Part shown: positions 20,640 to 30,262 of the stretch, in pieces
Numbering within the stretch: position 1 is the first letter of the stretch
How the letters are laid out: every line of letters starts with the position of its first letter
NCBI GenBank assembly: GCA_030435675.1
Contig: CM059622.1
Span: forward strand, 16,988,001 to 17,052,000
Direction: 5' to 3'
Length of the DNA: 64,000 bases
Origin: Steinernema hermaphroditum
Lineage: Eukaryota > Nematoda > Chromadorea > Rhabditida > Steinernematidae
Translations under genes and position numbers: made by a program
The notes under the pieces: generated by a model
Databases searched by the model: none
Told to the model about the DNA's origin: nothing
The model's input: the letters and a program-made list of their open reading frames with translations, nothing else

Positions 20640-21149
20640 GAAGAGCAAAGCGGGTCGCGACAAATCGTTCAGCCGAACATTACCATCGCCCAGCGGCAAG
20701 TACGCGCGTGTCGGGAGCCCACGGTCGATTCAAACCAATGATGATCTAAATCGTCGAATACGATTCGATGGAGCTCCGCTGGACCCATCGAAGACACTTC
20801 CACAAACCGAATATTCTGCGTATGCTCATCGACGCGTGACGAGTTTTTAAACTCTCTTTATCGGTAGTGGACAAGTGCTCTTAGGTCAAACAAACACGTG
20901 AAAGGGGCTATCATAAGTAGGGGTGTGAAGAAAGAAAATAAGAAGACACAATCGAGAGAGAACTGTGAGTGGCTCAGCCACGAAGCATTGTGAGAATTGA
21001 GTACCGAACCTACAAGAGACTATATACATAGAGAGGGCTTTGTAGGAGAACGGCAAATAAATGCCCCACACTTGTGACAATGATAATAAGAAAAACGAGG
21101 AGTAGATGGAAATGCTAGTAACTAGCGCTGGCTATGAGATAGTGAACTC
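20640..21149. other. Intergenic, no gene seen
   Basis: Between the archease start and the MAF1 stop. It should hold the promoter of the archease transcription unit and the MAF1 3' UTR; no specific element was recognised. Confidence 0.4.
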
Positions 21150-22145
21150 CTAAGGCTCGAGCACCCACAACTGCTCGGCCGACACGTCGAGATCATGCGC
21201 GATGTCCGAGTTGTTGAGCGAACGACACGCCATGAACAGAATGCGCTTGAGGTTCTTGTTCACGAATATGTAGTTGAACGACCACACACACCCGTCTTCC
21301 GAAAACGGATCGGTCTTGTAGTCCGGGATGTAGCTGTACAAGAAGATACTGATTCTGGAGATAAGCAGCAGAGCATACCTGTAGACCACACAGTCATGCA
21401 AGACTATTTGGTCATCAATCTCGTTCCACAAATCCTCCTTGATACCTTGGTAGCCCGTAACCGTAGCCGTAAAGTTACCGTCGATCGCGGCCTTCGCTAT
21501 CTGAATGTAAAAAAGCGAGTCAGCTGATCGGTGTAATACTGCACGTACCTCGACGGATTCTATGTGTGTAAACGACTCACTGTTTACGCCCGAAAAATCG
21601 TAATCGGCGTAACTGTTCGTGAGAACGTTTGTCAAATCAAAGAGCGTACGACGTGACACAGAATCGTACACCATGATAGCACCATTCTCGTCGTATGCCC
21701 ATCCCTCGTTGTCAGAGATGGAGCTTGCCGTTCCGGCCGCCTCGGAAACATGACGAGTACGACGAAGCTGGGTGTTCATCGGTGAACATCCGTTTGGCCA
21801 TCCGGAATAGTCCGGAGGCGAGAGAGGTTGCAGTTGTTGTGCTTCCAGAGGTGACTTGATGCTCCTCTTCCATTCACGTTTGTCACTGGTGCACATTTTA
21901 CAGGAGTACGCCTCGGCTCTAAAATAAAGTGTGTCAGCAAATCACTTCAAAGTCTATTTTCGAAAATTCGCTCATTGATCTTTTGATGTTCGCAGAACAG
22001 GTTTCTCTGCTTCCGCGATTGCGATTCATTGAAAAAAAAAAACTTAGCGAACAAAAACGCACCTGACGTCGAGGTAGCAGTTGATGGCGTGTTGACTCAG
22101 GAAGGACGATATCGACTCCAACCTTTCACTCTCGAGTAACTTCAT
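21150..22145 (-). CDS. MAF1: MAF1, repressor of RNA polymerase III
   Basis: Four exons: 22063-22145, 21549-21918, 21379-21500 and 21150-21333, 252 aa. It starts MKLLESERLESISSFL, closely like MAF1 from other animals, followed by AEAYSCKM. Diagnostic blocks follow: RRTLFDLTNVLTNSYADYDF, then across the last intron YSYIPDYKTDPF, EDGCVWSFNYIFVNK and LKRILFMACRS. Reading through the last intron (21334-21378) also stays open, but only splicing restores the conserved VVYSYIPD. MAF1 is phosphorylated by TOR-pathway kinases and represses Pol III by binding its clamp when nutrients are low. In C. elegans the orthologue is mafr-1, with effects on lipid storage. Confidence 0.95.
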
Positions 22146-22769
22146 GATCGAAGCTGAAAATAAAAAAAATTTTGGATGATATGTTGTCGACGACCACTGA
22201 TTACATCACGATCAAAAGTCGATGTGCGCGCAAAAGACAAAACAAGGCAGTGTCAACCGCCCGCGTATAAGAAAAACATCGCCATTCGACAACGGCTGTT
22301 CTTATAGTGCCGTCTTAGATTGCCCACCCGAGGGAGCCGGATTGGATGGCAATAAGAAGGAGGAGAACTGCGCAAACAACATCGCTGTTCAATTGGACGG
22401 CAGGGGAGGCATCAGCCTTATTTTGTGGTCTGAATCAAAGATCGTGCGGGAAAAACAGCGTTCCCGGAAATCTGTATCGCGAGAAGGACAAATAGCCCAC
22501 ATGGAGAACAAATTCTAAGAAATACGTCTGAAAAGCTTTGCTGTAAATTGAGATGCAACCTACATCACTTCCAGGCAGCTTATCTGTGTGAGCGGTTATA
22601 AACAGCACAATCGCTTAGCGCCTCTATCCTCAATCTATCCCCTAAAATCGATCTTATCTACCCAGTAACCCAAAAGTAGCACAGGAAAACAGCACCAAAG
22701 CCCACTTCGCACCATATCAAAAGAGCGCGAAAATAAACGTATCGACTTTGCTCGCACAATCACCGCGCC
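22146..22769. other. Intergenic, no gene seen
   Basis: Upstream region of MAF1. A plus-strand frame at 22222-22518 is open but has no recognisable features. Confidence 0.35.
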
Positions 22770-23188
22770 ATGAGTGCTCTTTTGCCGCACGTCGTCGTCA
22801 ACTCACACACACAGCACAAAGAAGCTCCTGCTGAGCAGATGGAACTCGCGGCGCTCACATGTAGCAATCGTTGTCGTCCGCGCAGCGCACTCGCGGGAAA
22901 CCGCCGATCGAAGAATCGACCGCTCTTGGCCGCCGCGCCGTCATCGCGCCCGATGTCGACGACACGAGAATCGCCGCCGCCGCCGACGTCGCTATCAGCC
23001 GGTGGAAGTAGCCTTCGAGGCGCGCCACAGCTGGCAAGAACGGCGCGAAGCGATTGTGCACCGCCGGAGACCAGCGAAAACAAGCGGGAGAACGTGACTT
23101 CCGCGGACGCGATCTTCGATTCTAGCGCCACCGCCTGCAGGATCGAGTGCACCACCCGCTCGACCCGGAGGGTCTGCCAGCTCCTCAT
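22770..23188 (+). CDS. Doubtful GC-rich exon
   Basis: A GC-rich block with open frames on both strands. The plus frame starting MSALLPHVVVNSHTQHKE runs to a possible donor (CTCATG before GTAATC) at 23188 and includes a plausible stretch, ENVTSADAIFDSSATACR. A minus frame over the same block (22760-23188) is as long. I recognise neither and no downstream exon was found. Read it as a possible first exon or CpG-rich regulatory block. Confidence 0.25.
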
Positions 23189-23189
23189 G

Positions 23190-24545
23190 GTAATCGGGCC
23201 GGGACCTCACACGATGCCCGATTGATCGAGCGAGCAACCGGTTTTCTGGCAATATTCCCGAATTTACTCGGTACTCGTCGCATAGACGTCTGCTGATGCT
23301 GGAAGCTAGACGTCTAGGGGCAATGCCGACGAGACAGACTAGACTCATGCTTGAAGGTCTCGTCGGAGGAAAATTAATCAACTAGAGAGGCAGACTACAT
23401 AGACAGAGACACGAGAGTCTGTCTACGCACTTACGAGTGTGGAGTACGTGTGACGAGGCCTTTCTGATAATCCTCCACGTAGTGGGCGGTTTTGTACTCT
23501 GCCGCTCGTTTGACTCCGTGTCAGGGAACGCTTGGGTGGGTATGATGGGTATCCAAGGGTAACGAGAACGAATGGCTTTAATGGTTGTCTTTTATCGATA
23601 GATCACGTCGAAAAGCATGTATAAAGCATAAAATTTCCAAAAAACGAGGTCCTGGGGAAAAGGTGATCTTCCAGATGGTAGTTTAAACCTTCGATCGATT
23701 TCCTTTGGCCTGAGTGCCCCGGGAAACACATAACACAGCAGTTATGAGAAGATGCATTCGTTGAGGGCCTATACTAGACATAGGGGGGCGATGACTCAAC
23801 ATGTGTGCGCCCGATAAGCCATAAACGGGCGTTTTGTACTCTTGATGTTCGCTCCGCTCCCTTAATGGCCTTCCACTCGTTTTCTCGTAACCTCGGCGAC
23901 AGACGGAGACGGCCGTGTCTTAATTGTTTCCCCGGGGAATGGGCGTAAACGTTAATTACGCATCGCCCAAAATCCATATGTTGATTTTATCGGTGAATCG
24001 CGTTGCTAGGAGAAATCCACGGCTACTACTTAATAATAAGTTTATTTGAACTCCTAGGTGTTCGATGATATCTCGGGACAAGCCGTAGATCATGGCTTGT
24101 TCACAAGGTATCAAATGAAGACAAAAACGCACCAGTGAACGTTGGAGAGGACAAGGAGCAGAAGGACAGTGAGGTTCTCTTCAATTTAGGGAATTTTTAG
24201 TAAAACAATGTTAAACGTTGAAATGATCGCGGCGGATTCCTATTCAGAAAAATCAGAAAAATGTCGTTTCCTGGTAACTATGAGACTGCTTAATCCCCAT
24301 GTTGACGGCAGGCTCAGACATAACCTTTAGTTTAGTCTAGACAGTTCTTCTTTTATACCTTTATACATATGACGCGTATTATTGAGTTATGCACCTGTTG
24401 GCTAGACTATGGATTAAATTAGATGTTATAGCATTTCAGCACGTTGCACCTCAAGATCAGTTTGTAATACGACGTACTTTCTTGTTCTCTTTCGTTTAAC
24501 GTCTTTATTAGAGAGCATTGCTCTATAGCCGAACCGGAAAAAGAG
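23190..24545. other. 1.3 kb without a recognisable gene
   Basis: Short palindromes such as AGACGTCT occur near 23283 and 23310. No tRNA, snRNA or coding exon was recognised. Confidence 0.45.
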
Positions 24546-25110
24546 ATGGATTCTGTGCCGACGTGCTTTGTAGAGGATGTTTTTTCCAAATTCAGTCGTT
24601 CTTCGACTAGTGAGACGATGAAGCTGTCTGGTGTATATGGTGTGTTCGGAAGACATCTGAAGAACATCAAGTGCGACTTTATCACCCATCGCTCAGTCCT
24701 CTCCGACCCATTCTTCTACTTTGGAACGATAACTCCTATTTGTTCCAGTGATAATGGACTAGAGAAGAAATGCGGCAAAATTTTGATGGATTTCAGCTGA
24801 ACTGAGTTCCCCCTTTTATGAAGGAAATTCTTCTCAGGGTTACGTGAACACGATCTCCTTGTGACTTTCAAGCTACGAATTTGCCCATAAAACTATGAAG
24901 TTCATCGAGCGCCTACGAATCACAGAGCGTGGACAAAGGACATGTTGGAATGTTTTGATAAGGAGTATTTCAGGAATCTGCGACTAGAAAGTGGTGAGTA
25001 TGAAGCTCATACGTTGCAGAAGAGGGACTCAGATGGACACACTGCACTCACTTCTCAATAAGCTCCAATTTATCGAGTTCAAAATACCTACAGGTCTGAA
25101 CACTCCCTCT
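24546..25110 (+). pseudogene. F-box-like family relic
   Basis: The first 84 codons (MDSVPTCFVEDVFSKFSRSS) are open and match the start of the family. After the stop near 24798, homology continues in changing frames, for example FIERLRITE near 24904. The relic is older than the copies at 12753 and 47145. Confidence 0.65.
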
Positions 25111-25379
25111 GCCATGACTAGATCTCCGATACGGTGACGCAGAGATATGTGACGCGGAGATAAACTATGACCCATAAATGAGATGTACACTTCACAGAAG
25201 ATAGATGCCCGTCATTACCACAACGTCTTCGCTGTCACATCACTGGTGTATCCTTGAATCTTTCTGAACCAACGTCAGTGAAACCACATCAATGACGGTC
25301 TTCTTGGCAAAACCCTTCTCCGGAATGGAAATCAACTCTAACTAATAAATTTGTGTTATATTCCTTTGTTAATCGGGTC
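25111..25379. other. No gene seen
   Basis: Spacer between the F-box-like relic and the tRNA-like repeats. Confidence 0.35.
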
Positions 25380-25700
25380 AGAATGCGAAAGAAAAGAAAC
25401 TAAAAGAGTTTCGGTGGGAGGGGAGCCGAACCCGGATCTACAAAATTACAGCAAAGACGCTACCCAATTTGACCAAACAAGCATCGATCCACTTTTTTCA
25501 ATATTGGCTATACCGTAAGTTTCAAAAGGTGCTAAATGGTTACGTATCGTAACAGAATCTGTAGTGTGATGTATCCCTTGGAACAACTTGGAACAACCCG
25601 GATCCGCAAAATGACATCGAAGACGCTCCTCCAATTCGATTCATTCAAACAGGCATCTGCCCATATTTCTTCAATATTGCCCATACTGTTTTGTCCGTCA
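25380..25700 (-). repeat. Two diverged copies of a tRNA-derived SINE
   Basis: On the minus strand the first copy (about 25380-25490) reads GGTCAAATTGGGTAGCGTC (A-box-like), then GGGTTCGGCTCCC (B-box-like) 34 bases later. The second (about 25588-25700) has the related ATTGGAGGAGCGTCTTC and GATCCGGGTTGTTCC. Shared sequence continues with ATATT, AAAAGATGCTAAA and ATGGTTACG. They are too divergent and lack an acceptor stem, so they are not tRNA genes. Confidence 0.5.
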
Positions 25701-26243
25701 CTTTCAAAAGATGCTAAAATGGTTACGAGGTATCAGCAGCAGTCTTAGGCACCTATACGTGCATCCAAAGATACTTGGATGGACTTGCTTCGGTGAACTA
25801 CGGAAGAATTGAAAGTCGGAGAAAGGAGGAAGCGCAAACCCTCCCCTAACTGTGGAGGAGCCTCTATAGTCTAATCCAACTCTTGGAATAATAAGTTATT
25901 TCAGCTTCCTTTACCTTATAATTGCTCAGCGGCTAACATTTGGATCATAATCATTCAAGGCGAAGTTTTTCAGGGACCGTTTTCGTAGTTTTACTCTTTT
26001 CATCGCCAAAATTTGTTCCTGAATACGGTAAAGTGATAATATCTGACTGTAAAGCTGAAGCTGCGCCGACCGATTCCATTTTTCGAAATCGTTTCGGCCC
26101 AGGTGTTCTCACCAAAATCCCATTCGACTGTGGAACACATAAATTTGATTGTTCGAGAACCGAATTTTGATTAGCCAAATTCGCCGCATAAAAAGCTGGA
26201 GCTCCGAGATGTTGGCATGTTCCCGGATCATCACTCCAAGGAT
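25701..26243. other. Upstream region of the RNase T2-like gene
   Basis: No gene seen. A TATA-like CATAAAAAG lies at about 26187, some 55 bases before the start codon at 26244. Confidence 0.4.
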
Positions 26244-27180
26244 ATGGACCGTCGCCTCCTTCTTCTCACTTCACTCGTCGTCGGATTCCCCTCCGTCTCC
26301 GCCTTGCAGCTCGTAATCGCCGCCATCTTACCAAAAGACGCACGTCTTTTAGGATGAATACGATGCGTTTGCCGATCCTATGATGCACGACGAAAATGGA
26401 GAAGATGGAGAGGAGATGAACGCAATCGAGGGAGCTCCCTACAAGCCCTTGTGGTGTTGAGCAATTTTTATTGCCCCTTCGATGTGTGCGACCACAACGA
26501 AACGGTTAAGGAGCTCATTGCATTGAATCAAGCGCCAAACCGAAAGTCCTTGCAGGTCCATGGTTATTGGTACCACTGATCATTCTCCACTTCATCTAGG
26601 TCACTCTATTTAGGTTGGATCGGGTCGGGGTCAATTTCGTCCGACCCCATAGGTACACCGTCAATCTGCAGAACAAAGCGGTTAAGAAATGGCGCGAGGA
26701 GGAATGGCAGAGCCTTTGCAAGGATAACGCCGAGTTTTGGTAAATTTGAACTTGACGACACACATTAGCACGTAATGCCATGCTTTTTACAGGGCGTACG
26801 AGTGGCAGAAACATTGTGGAAACCGCTCCCCGGAAGACTACTTCGCGGACGCCATGACAGCTTACAACAGCGCGAACTTGGTCATCCAAACCTTCGAAAA
26901 ACTCGCGGGGAAAGCAAATCCACAAATCCCGTTCAACATACTTGTCTCCGAGATGAAGACCAAAGCGAGCGTCCTCCTCACCTGGACCTGCTCTTCCAAG
27001 GTTCGATACCCATGCTAAAATATCTGCTACATTTGCACGCTTCAGAACGGAAATACCTACATCAAAGAACTTCGTTTGAATGTGGACCCCACAAAGAACA
27101 CCATCCAAAGCCGCCCCACTTCCTCAAATGGCACCTGCGCCGGCAACGTCTACCTGCACGACGGAAGCCACGGCATTTGA
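26244..27180 (+). CDS. RNase T2-like secreted protein, degenerate
   Basis: Exons 26244-26312, 26353-26569, 26614-26739, 26793-27000 and 27046-27180. Exon 1 is a signal peptide (MDRRLLLLTSLVVGFPSVSA). Exon 2 ends with VHGYW, which matches the first active-site block of RNase T2 (HGLWP). The exon 3-4 junction gives FWAYEWQKHCGN, matching the second block (HEWxKHGTC) with Glu, Lys and His kept. The fold-typical ALVVLSNFYC lies in exon 2, but in a frame that does not join exon 1: between 26353 and about 26450 the frame must change once, so there is an unseen intron or a one-base indel. Such enzymes act in lysosomes or outside the cell on single-stranded RNA. The block-I change Leu to Tyr and Pro to Leu, and the missing first His of block II, suggest weak or lost activity. 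Confidence 0.65.
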
Positions 27181-27433
27181 GAGGCTTAATTTTCTGCGCC
27201 GTTTGTAATGCTTTTTTAAGTGTTGGTTGGTTGGGGAATTCTAATAAATGCAATTCATTGAGACTTTGTTGACTTTATTATGTGAAACATAAAAAACAAG
27301 AAGCGTGTTCTTCAAACCTCTATGGGGTTACCGTAGACTCGTAACAGCTTCAACAACCTTCAGATGCCTACGGAATTCCAATCCATAAACACAAGAGTCG
27401 AGCGAATTTAAACAAAGTTTCAAAACATTTATC

Positions 27434-28471
27434 TTAAACATCCGTGTTGGCAGAATCGGAATCATACCGTGAGGAGTCGTACTCGTCTGAATCATTTGGT
27501 TGAGGCAATATGGGATCAAAAATTCCAGGATTAGTGTCAATATAGATGCATCCAGTGCTGTAAATCATCTGCAAACCGATAGACGATTCATCTTCCTTCC
27601 GCCATTTAATCACAACAGTTGTCTCATCATGATTCTTTGCGAACGTTTCAGTTCTCGTCACGTTATCAGGTACAGGCAGCGAAAGAATCTCCTCCTTTGT
27701 GAGTCCTATAGGTCCGTCTACGATCAAAGTTTTCGGACTCCAACTGGCTAGCCACGAATCCAAAGCCGCCTTGAAGATTCGCATGTTCACTTTGAGATCA
27801 CGCTGCGGGTCATAGTCCCTGGTCAAAGTCCCTATGGACAGTTGTCTGTCATCCGGAGAATCCAAAAACTTCAGAATTAGGTCTTGGACGGCGTCCGAAT
27901 TGGGCCACTGTCCCGAGCAACTAAGCCTTTTGAGCACGACGTTATGTTTGATTTGGTTGGCCAGGAATTCGAAACTGTTCGATCCCCAGTAGGGTAAGGT
28001 AATTTCTCCGAAAGTAAAGACGTTTTGAAACATGTCAATAAAAGCCACGCTCTCTTCCTTGGCGTTGTCCATTAACCAAGGGCGGATTCCGCCTACCGTA
28101 AAGAAGTGACAGTTGGGTCGAGCCTGGCGCATCATCAGGGGGACAAGTTTCTTCTTGATCTCTTCTTTTGAGCACTTTACTTTTGTGTACAAGAATTCGT
28201 TAACTGACAATCCAGTTGAGATCGCTATGCACTTTACATACCGACGGTCCATTTCCAAAAGCTCTTCAAAAGTAGTAACTCCTTTGATATATCCGATACA
28301 GTAGTACCACTCGCCAGATTCTATGAGAAAGACAACATCGAACAACTTCTGCTTGGCAGCCACAGTTTTCCACGGTTCCGGCATGTAGCTGGCATCTTCA
28401 TCAAATTTCGGCTGACACCAGCTGACCCTCTCCATCACATCCTGACAGAACTCGAACGGCACAGTGTCCAT
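27434..28471 (-). CDS. F-box-like superfamily protein, 345 aa, intact copy
   Basis: Single exon. The start MDTVPFEFCQDVMERVSW resembles the N-terminal motif of the F-box-like genes elsewhere in this window (MD/ES-VP-xF). The middle is not clearly homologous to them. The C-terminal 25 residues are Asp/Ser-rich (QPNDSDEYDSSRYDSDS). No signal peptide or membrane segment. An inverted, closely similar copy lies at 29000-30037. Nematode F-box-like families are usually substrate adaptors of SCF ubiquitin ligases; that role is an inference here. Confidence 0.75.
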   Translation of the reverse strand: MDTVPFEFCQDVMERVSWCQPKFDEDASYMPEPWKTVAAKQKLFDVVFLIESGEWYYCIGYIKGVTTFEELLEMDRRYVKCIAISTGLSVNEFLYTKVKCSKEEIKKKLVPLMMRQARPNCHFFTVGGIRPWLMDNAKEESVAFIDMFQNVFTFGEITLPYWGSNSFEFLANQIKHNVVLKRLSCSGQWPNSDAVQDLILKFLDSPDDRQLSIGTLTRDYDPQRDLKVNMRIFKAALDSWLASWSPKTLIVDGPIGLTKEEILSLPVPDNVTRTETFAKNHDETTVVIKWRKEDESSIGLQMIYSTGCIYIDTNPGIFDPILPQPNDSDEYDSSRYDSDSANTDV

Positions 28472-28795
28472 AGCGGCAAGGCTGAAAACAACGAGGGGTA
28501 CAAGAGTGTACTGTGGCCATCACGATAGCTGACAGCAAGAGTACTTTACAATACCACGAAGAAGAAAACTGAAAGTACTGAAACTTCTCACCGCATGACA
28601 CGTCACATCTGTCTCGAAGGTCCCGGCACGACATCACTTGAGATGCTTTGTTCACTCTTCTAGATGCCCACGTCAAAGTGGGCAATTTAGCTTATCTTCC
28701 GCGGTACTGCGCACAGTCCGACCTAAACGGTAGATAATATCAGTCTCTAGATGTAGGGATGATCACCTTTTCCGTTCAGATCATACTCTCTACTA

Positions 28796-28945
28796 CACTG
28801 CAGCGCAAAGCTATAGGGTCACCCCGCTGTGTTTCTGGTTCCGTCACTTTCCGCATCTGCCTGGGGAAACCAGCATGCGCATGTGGTAGGCCGTCCAGTG
28901 AAACGCAGGGAACGCCACTTTCCCCGGAAACACATTTCCCCGGAA
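28796..28945 (+). mobile_element. Solo end of the family-2 Tc1-like element
   Basis: About 150 bp nearly identical to the left end of the element at 7303-8898, starting CACTGCAGCGCAAAG after a TA. No right end is present. It lies in the spacer between the inverted gene copies, directly upstream of the plus-strand copy. Confidence 0.8.
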
Positions 28946-28999
28946 ACGCGACGACCACAGTACACTCTAGTACCCCTCGTTGTTTTCAGCCTCGCCGCT

Positions 29000-30037
29000 A
29001 TGGACACTGTGCCGTTCGAGTTCTGTCAGGATGTGATGGAGAGGGTCAGCTGGTGTCAGCGGAAATTTGATGAAGATGCCAGCTACACGCCGGAACCGTG
29101 GAAAACTGTGGCTACCAAGCAGAAGTTGTTCGATGTTGTATTTCTCAAAGAATCGGGCGAGTGGTACTACTGCATCAGAGAAATCAAAGGAGTTACCACT
29201 GTTGAACAGCTTTTGGAAATGGACCGTCGGTATGTAAAGTGCATAGCGATCTCAACTGGATTGTCAGTTAACGAATTCTTGTACACAAAAGTAAAGTGCT
29301 CAAAAGAAGAGATCAAGAAGAAATTTGTCCCCCTGATGATGCGCCAGGCTCGACCCAACTGTCACTTCTTTACGGTACGCGGAATCCGCCCTTGGTTAAT
29401 GGACAACGCCAAGGAAGAGAGCGTGGCTTTTATTGACATGTTTCAAAACGTCTTTACTTTCGAAGAAATTACCTTACCCTACTGGGGACCGAACAGTTTC
29501 GAATTCCTGGCCAACCAAATCAAACATAACGTTGTGCTCAAAGAGCTTATTTGCTGAGGAAAGTGGCCCAATTCGGACGCCGTCCAAGACCTAATTCTGA
29601 AGTTTTTGGATTCTCCGGATAACAGAGAACTGTCCATAGGGACTTTGACCAGGGACTATGACCCGCAGCGTGATCTCAAAGTGAACATGCGAATCTTCAA
29701 GGCGGCTTTGGATTCGTGGCTAGCCAGCCGGAGTCCGAAAACTTTGATCGTGAACGAACCTATAGGAGTCACAAAGGAGGAGATTCTTTCGCTGCCTGTA
29801 CCTGAGAACGTGACGAGAACTGAAACGTCCGGAAAGAATCATGATGAGACAACTGTTATGATTAAATGGTGGAAGGAAGATGACTCGCTTATCGGTTTAC
29901 AAATAATTTACAGCACGGGACGCATCGATATTGACACTAATCCTGGAATTTTTGATCCCGTAGTGCCTCAGCCGAATGAATCAGACGAGTACGACTCCTC
30001 ATGGCATGATTCCGATTCTGCCGATACGGATGTTTAA
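29000..30037 (+). pseudogene. Inverted copy of the 345-aa gene with one stop codon
   Basis: The frame is collinear with the gene at 27434-28471 from MDTVPFEFCQDVMERVSW to the Asp/Ser-rich end. A TGA at 29555-29557 replaces the Ser codon in the intact copy's CSGQW. No indel is needed; the frame resumes immediately and stays open to 30037. The homology also covers about 45 bp upstream and a few bases downstream. Either a recent pseudogene or a gene producing a 185-aa N-terminal fragment. Confidence 0.8.
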
Positions 30038-30262
30038 GATAAATGCTTTGAAATTTTGGTTATATGTCACTCGACTCCTCTCTGCATGGATTAGATTAGA
30101 ATTCCTTTAGCAGCTGGAGGTGACAAGGGCTGATTATACCCTAAGGAAGGCTTGTTGAGCACCAGTTTTATTACGCTTTGCATAGGACGGACATAAGTGG
30201 CAATGATCGCAGGTTTGCAAGTGGAAGGCCAATAACAAAGGGCTATTTACATGAGGATCAAT
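30038..30262. other. Short intergenic region
   Basis: 3' flanks of the two convergent genes. Nothing recognised. Confidence 0.4.

Noticed and set aside
26596..27108. 170-aa minus-strand frame
   Set aside because: It is antisense to the RNase T2-like exons, which carry the conserved active-site blocks.
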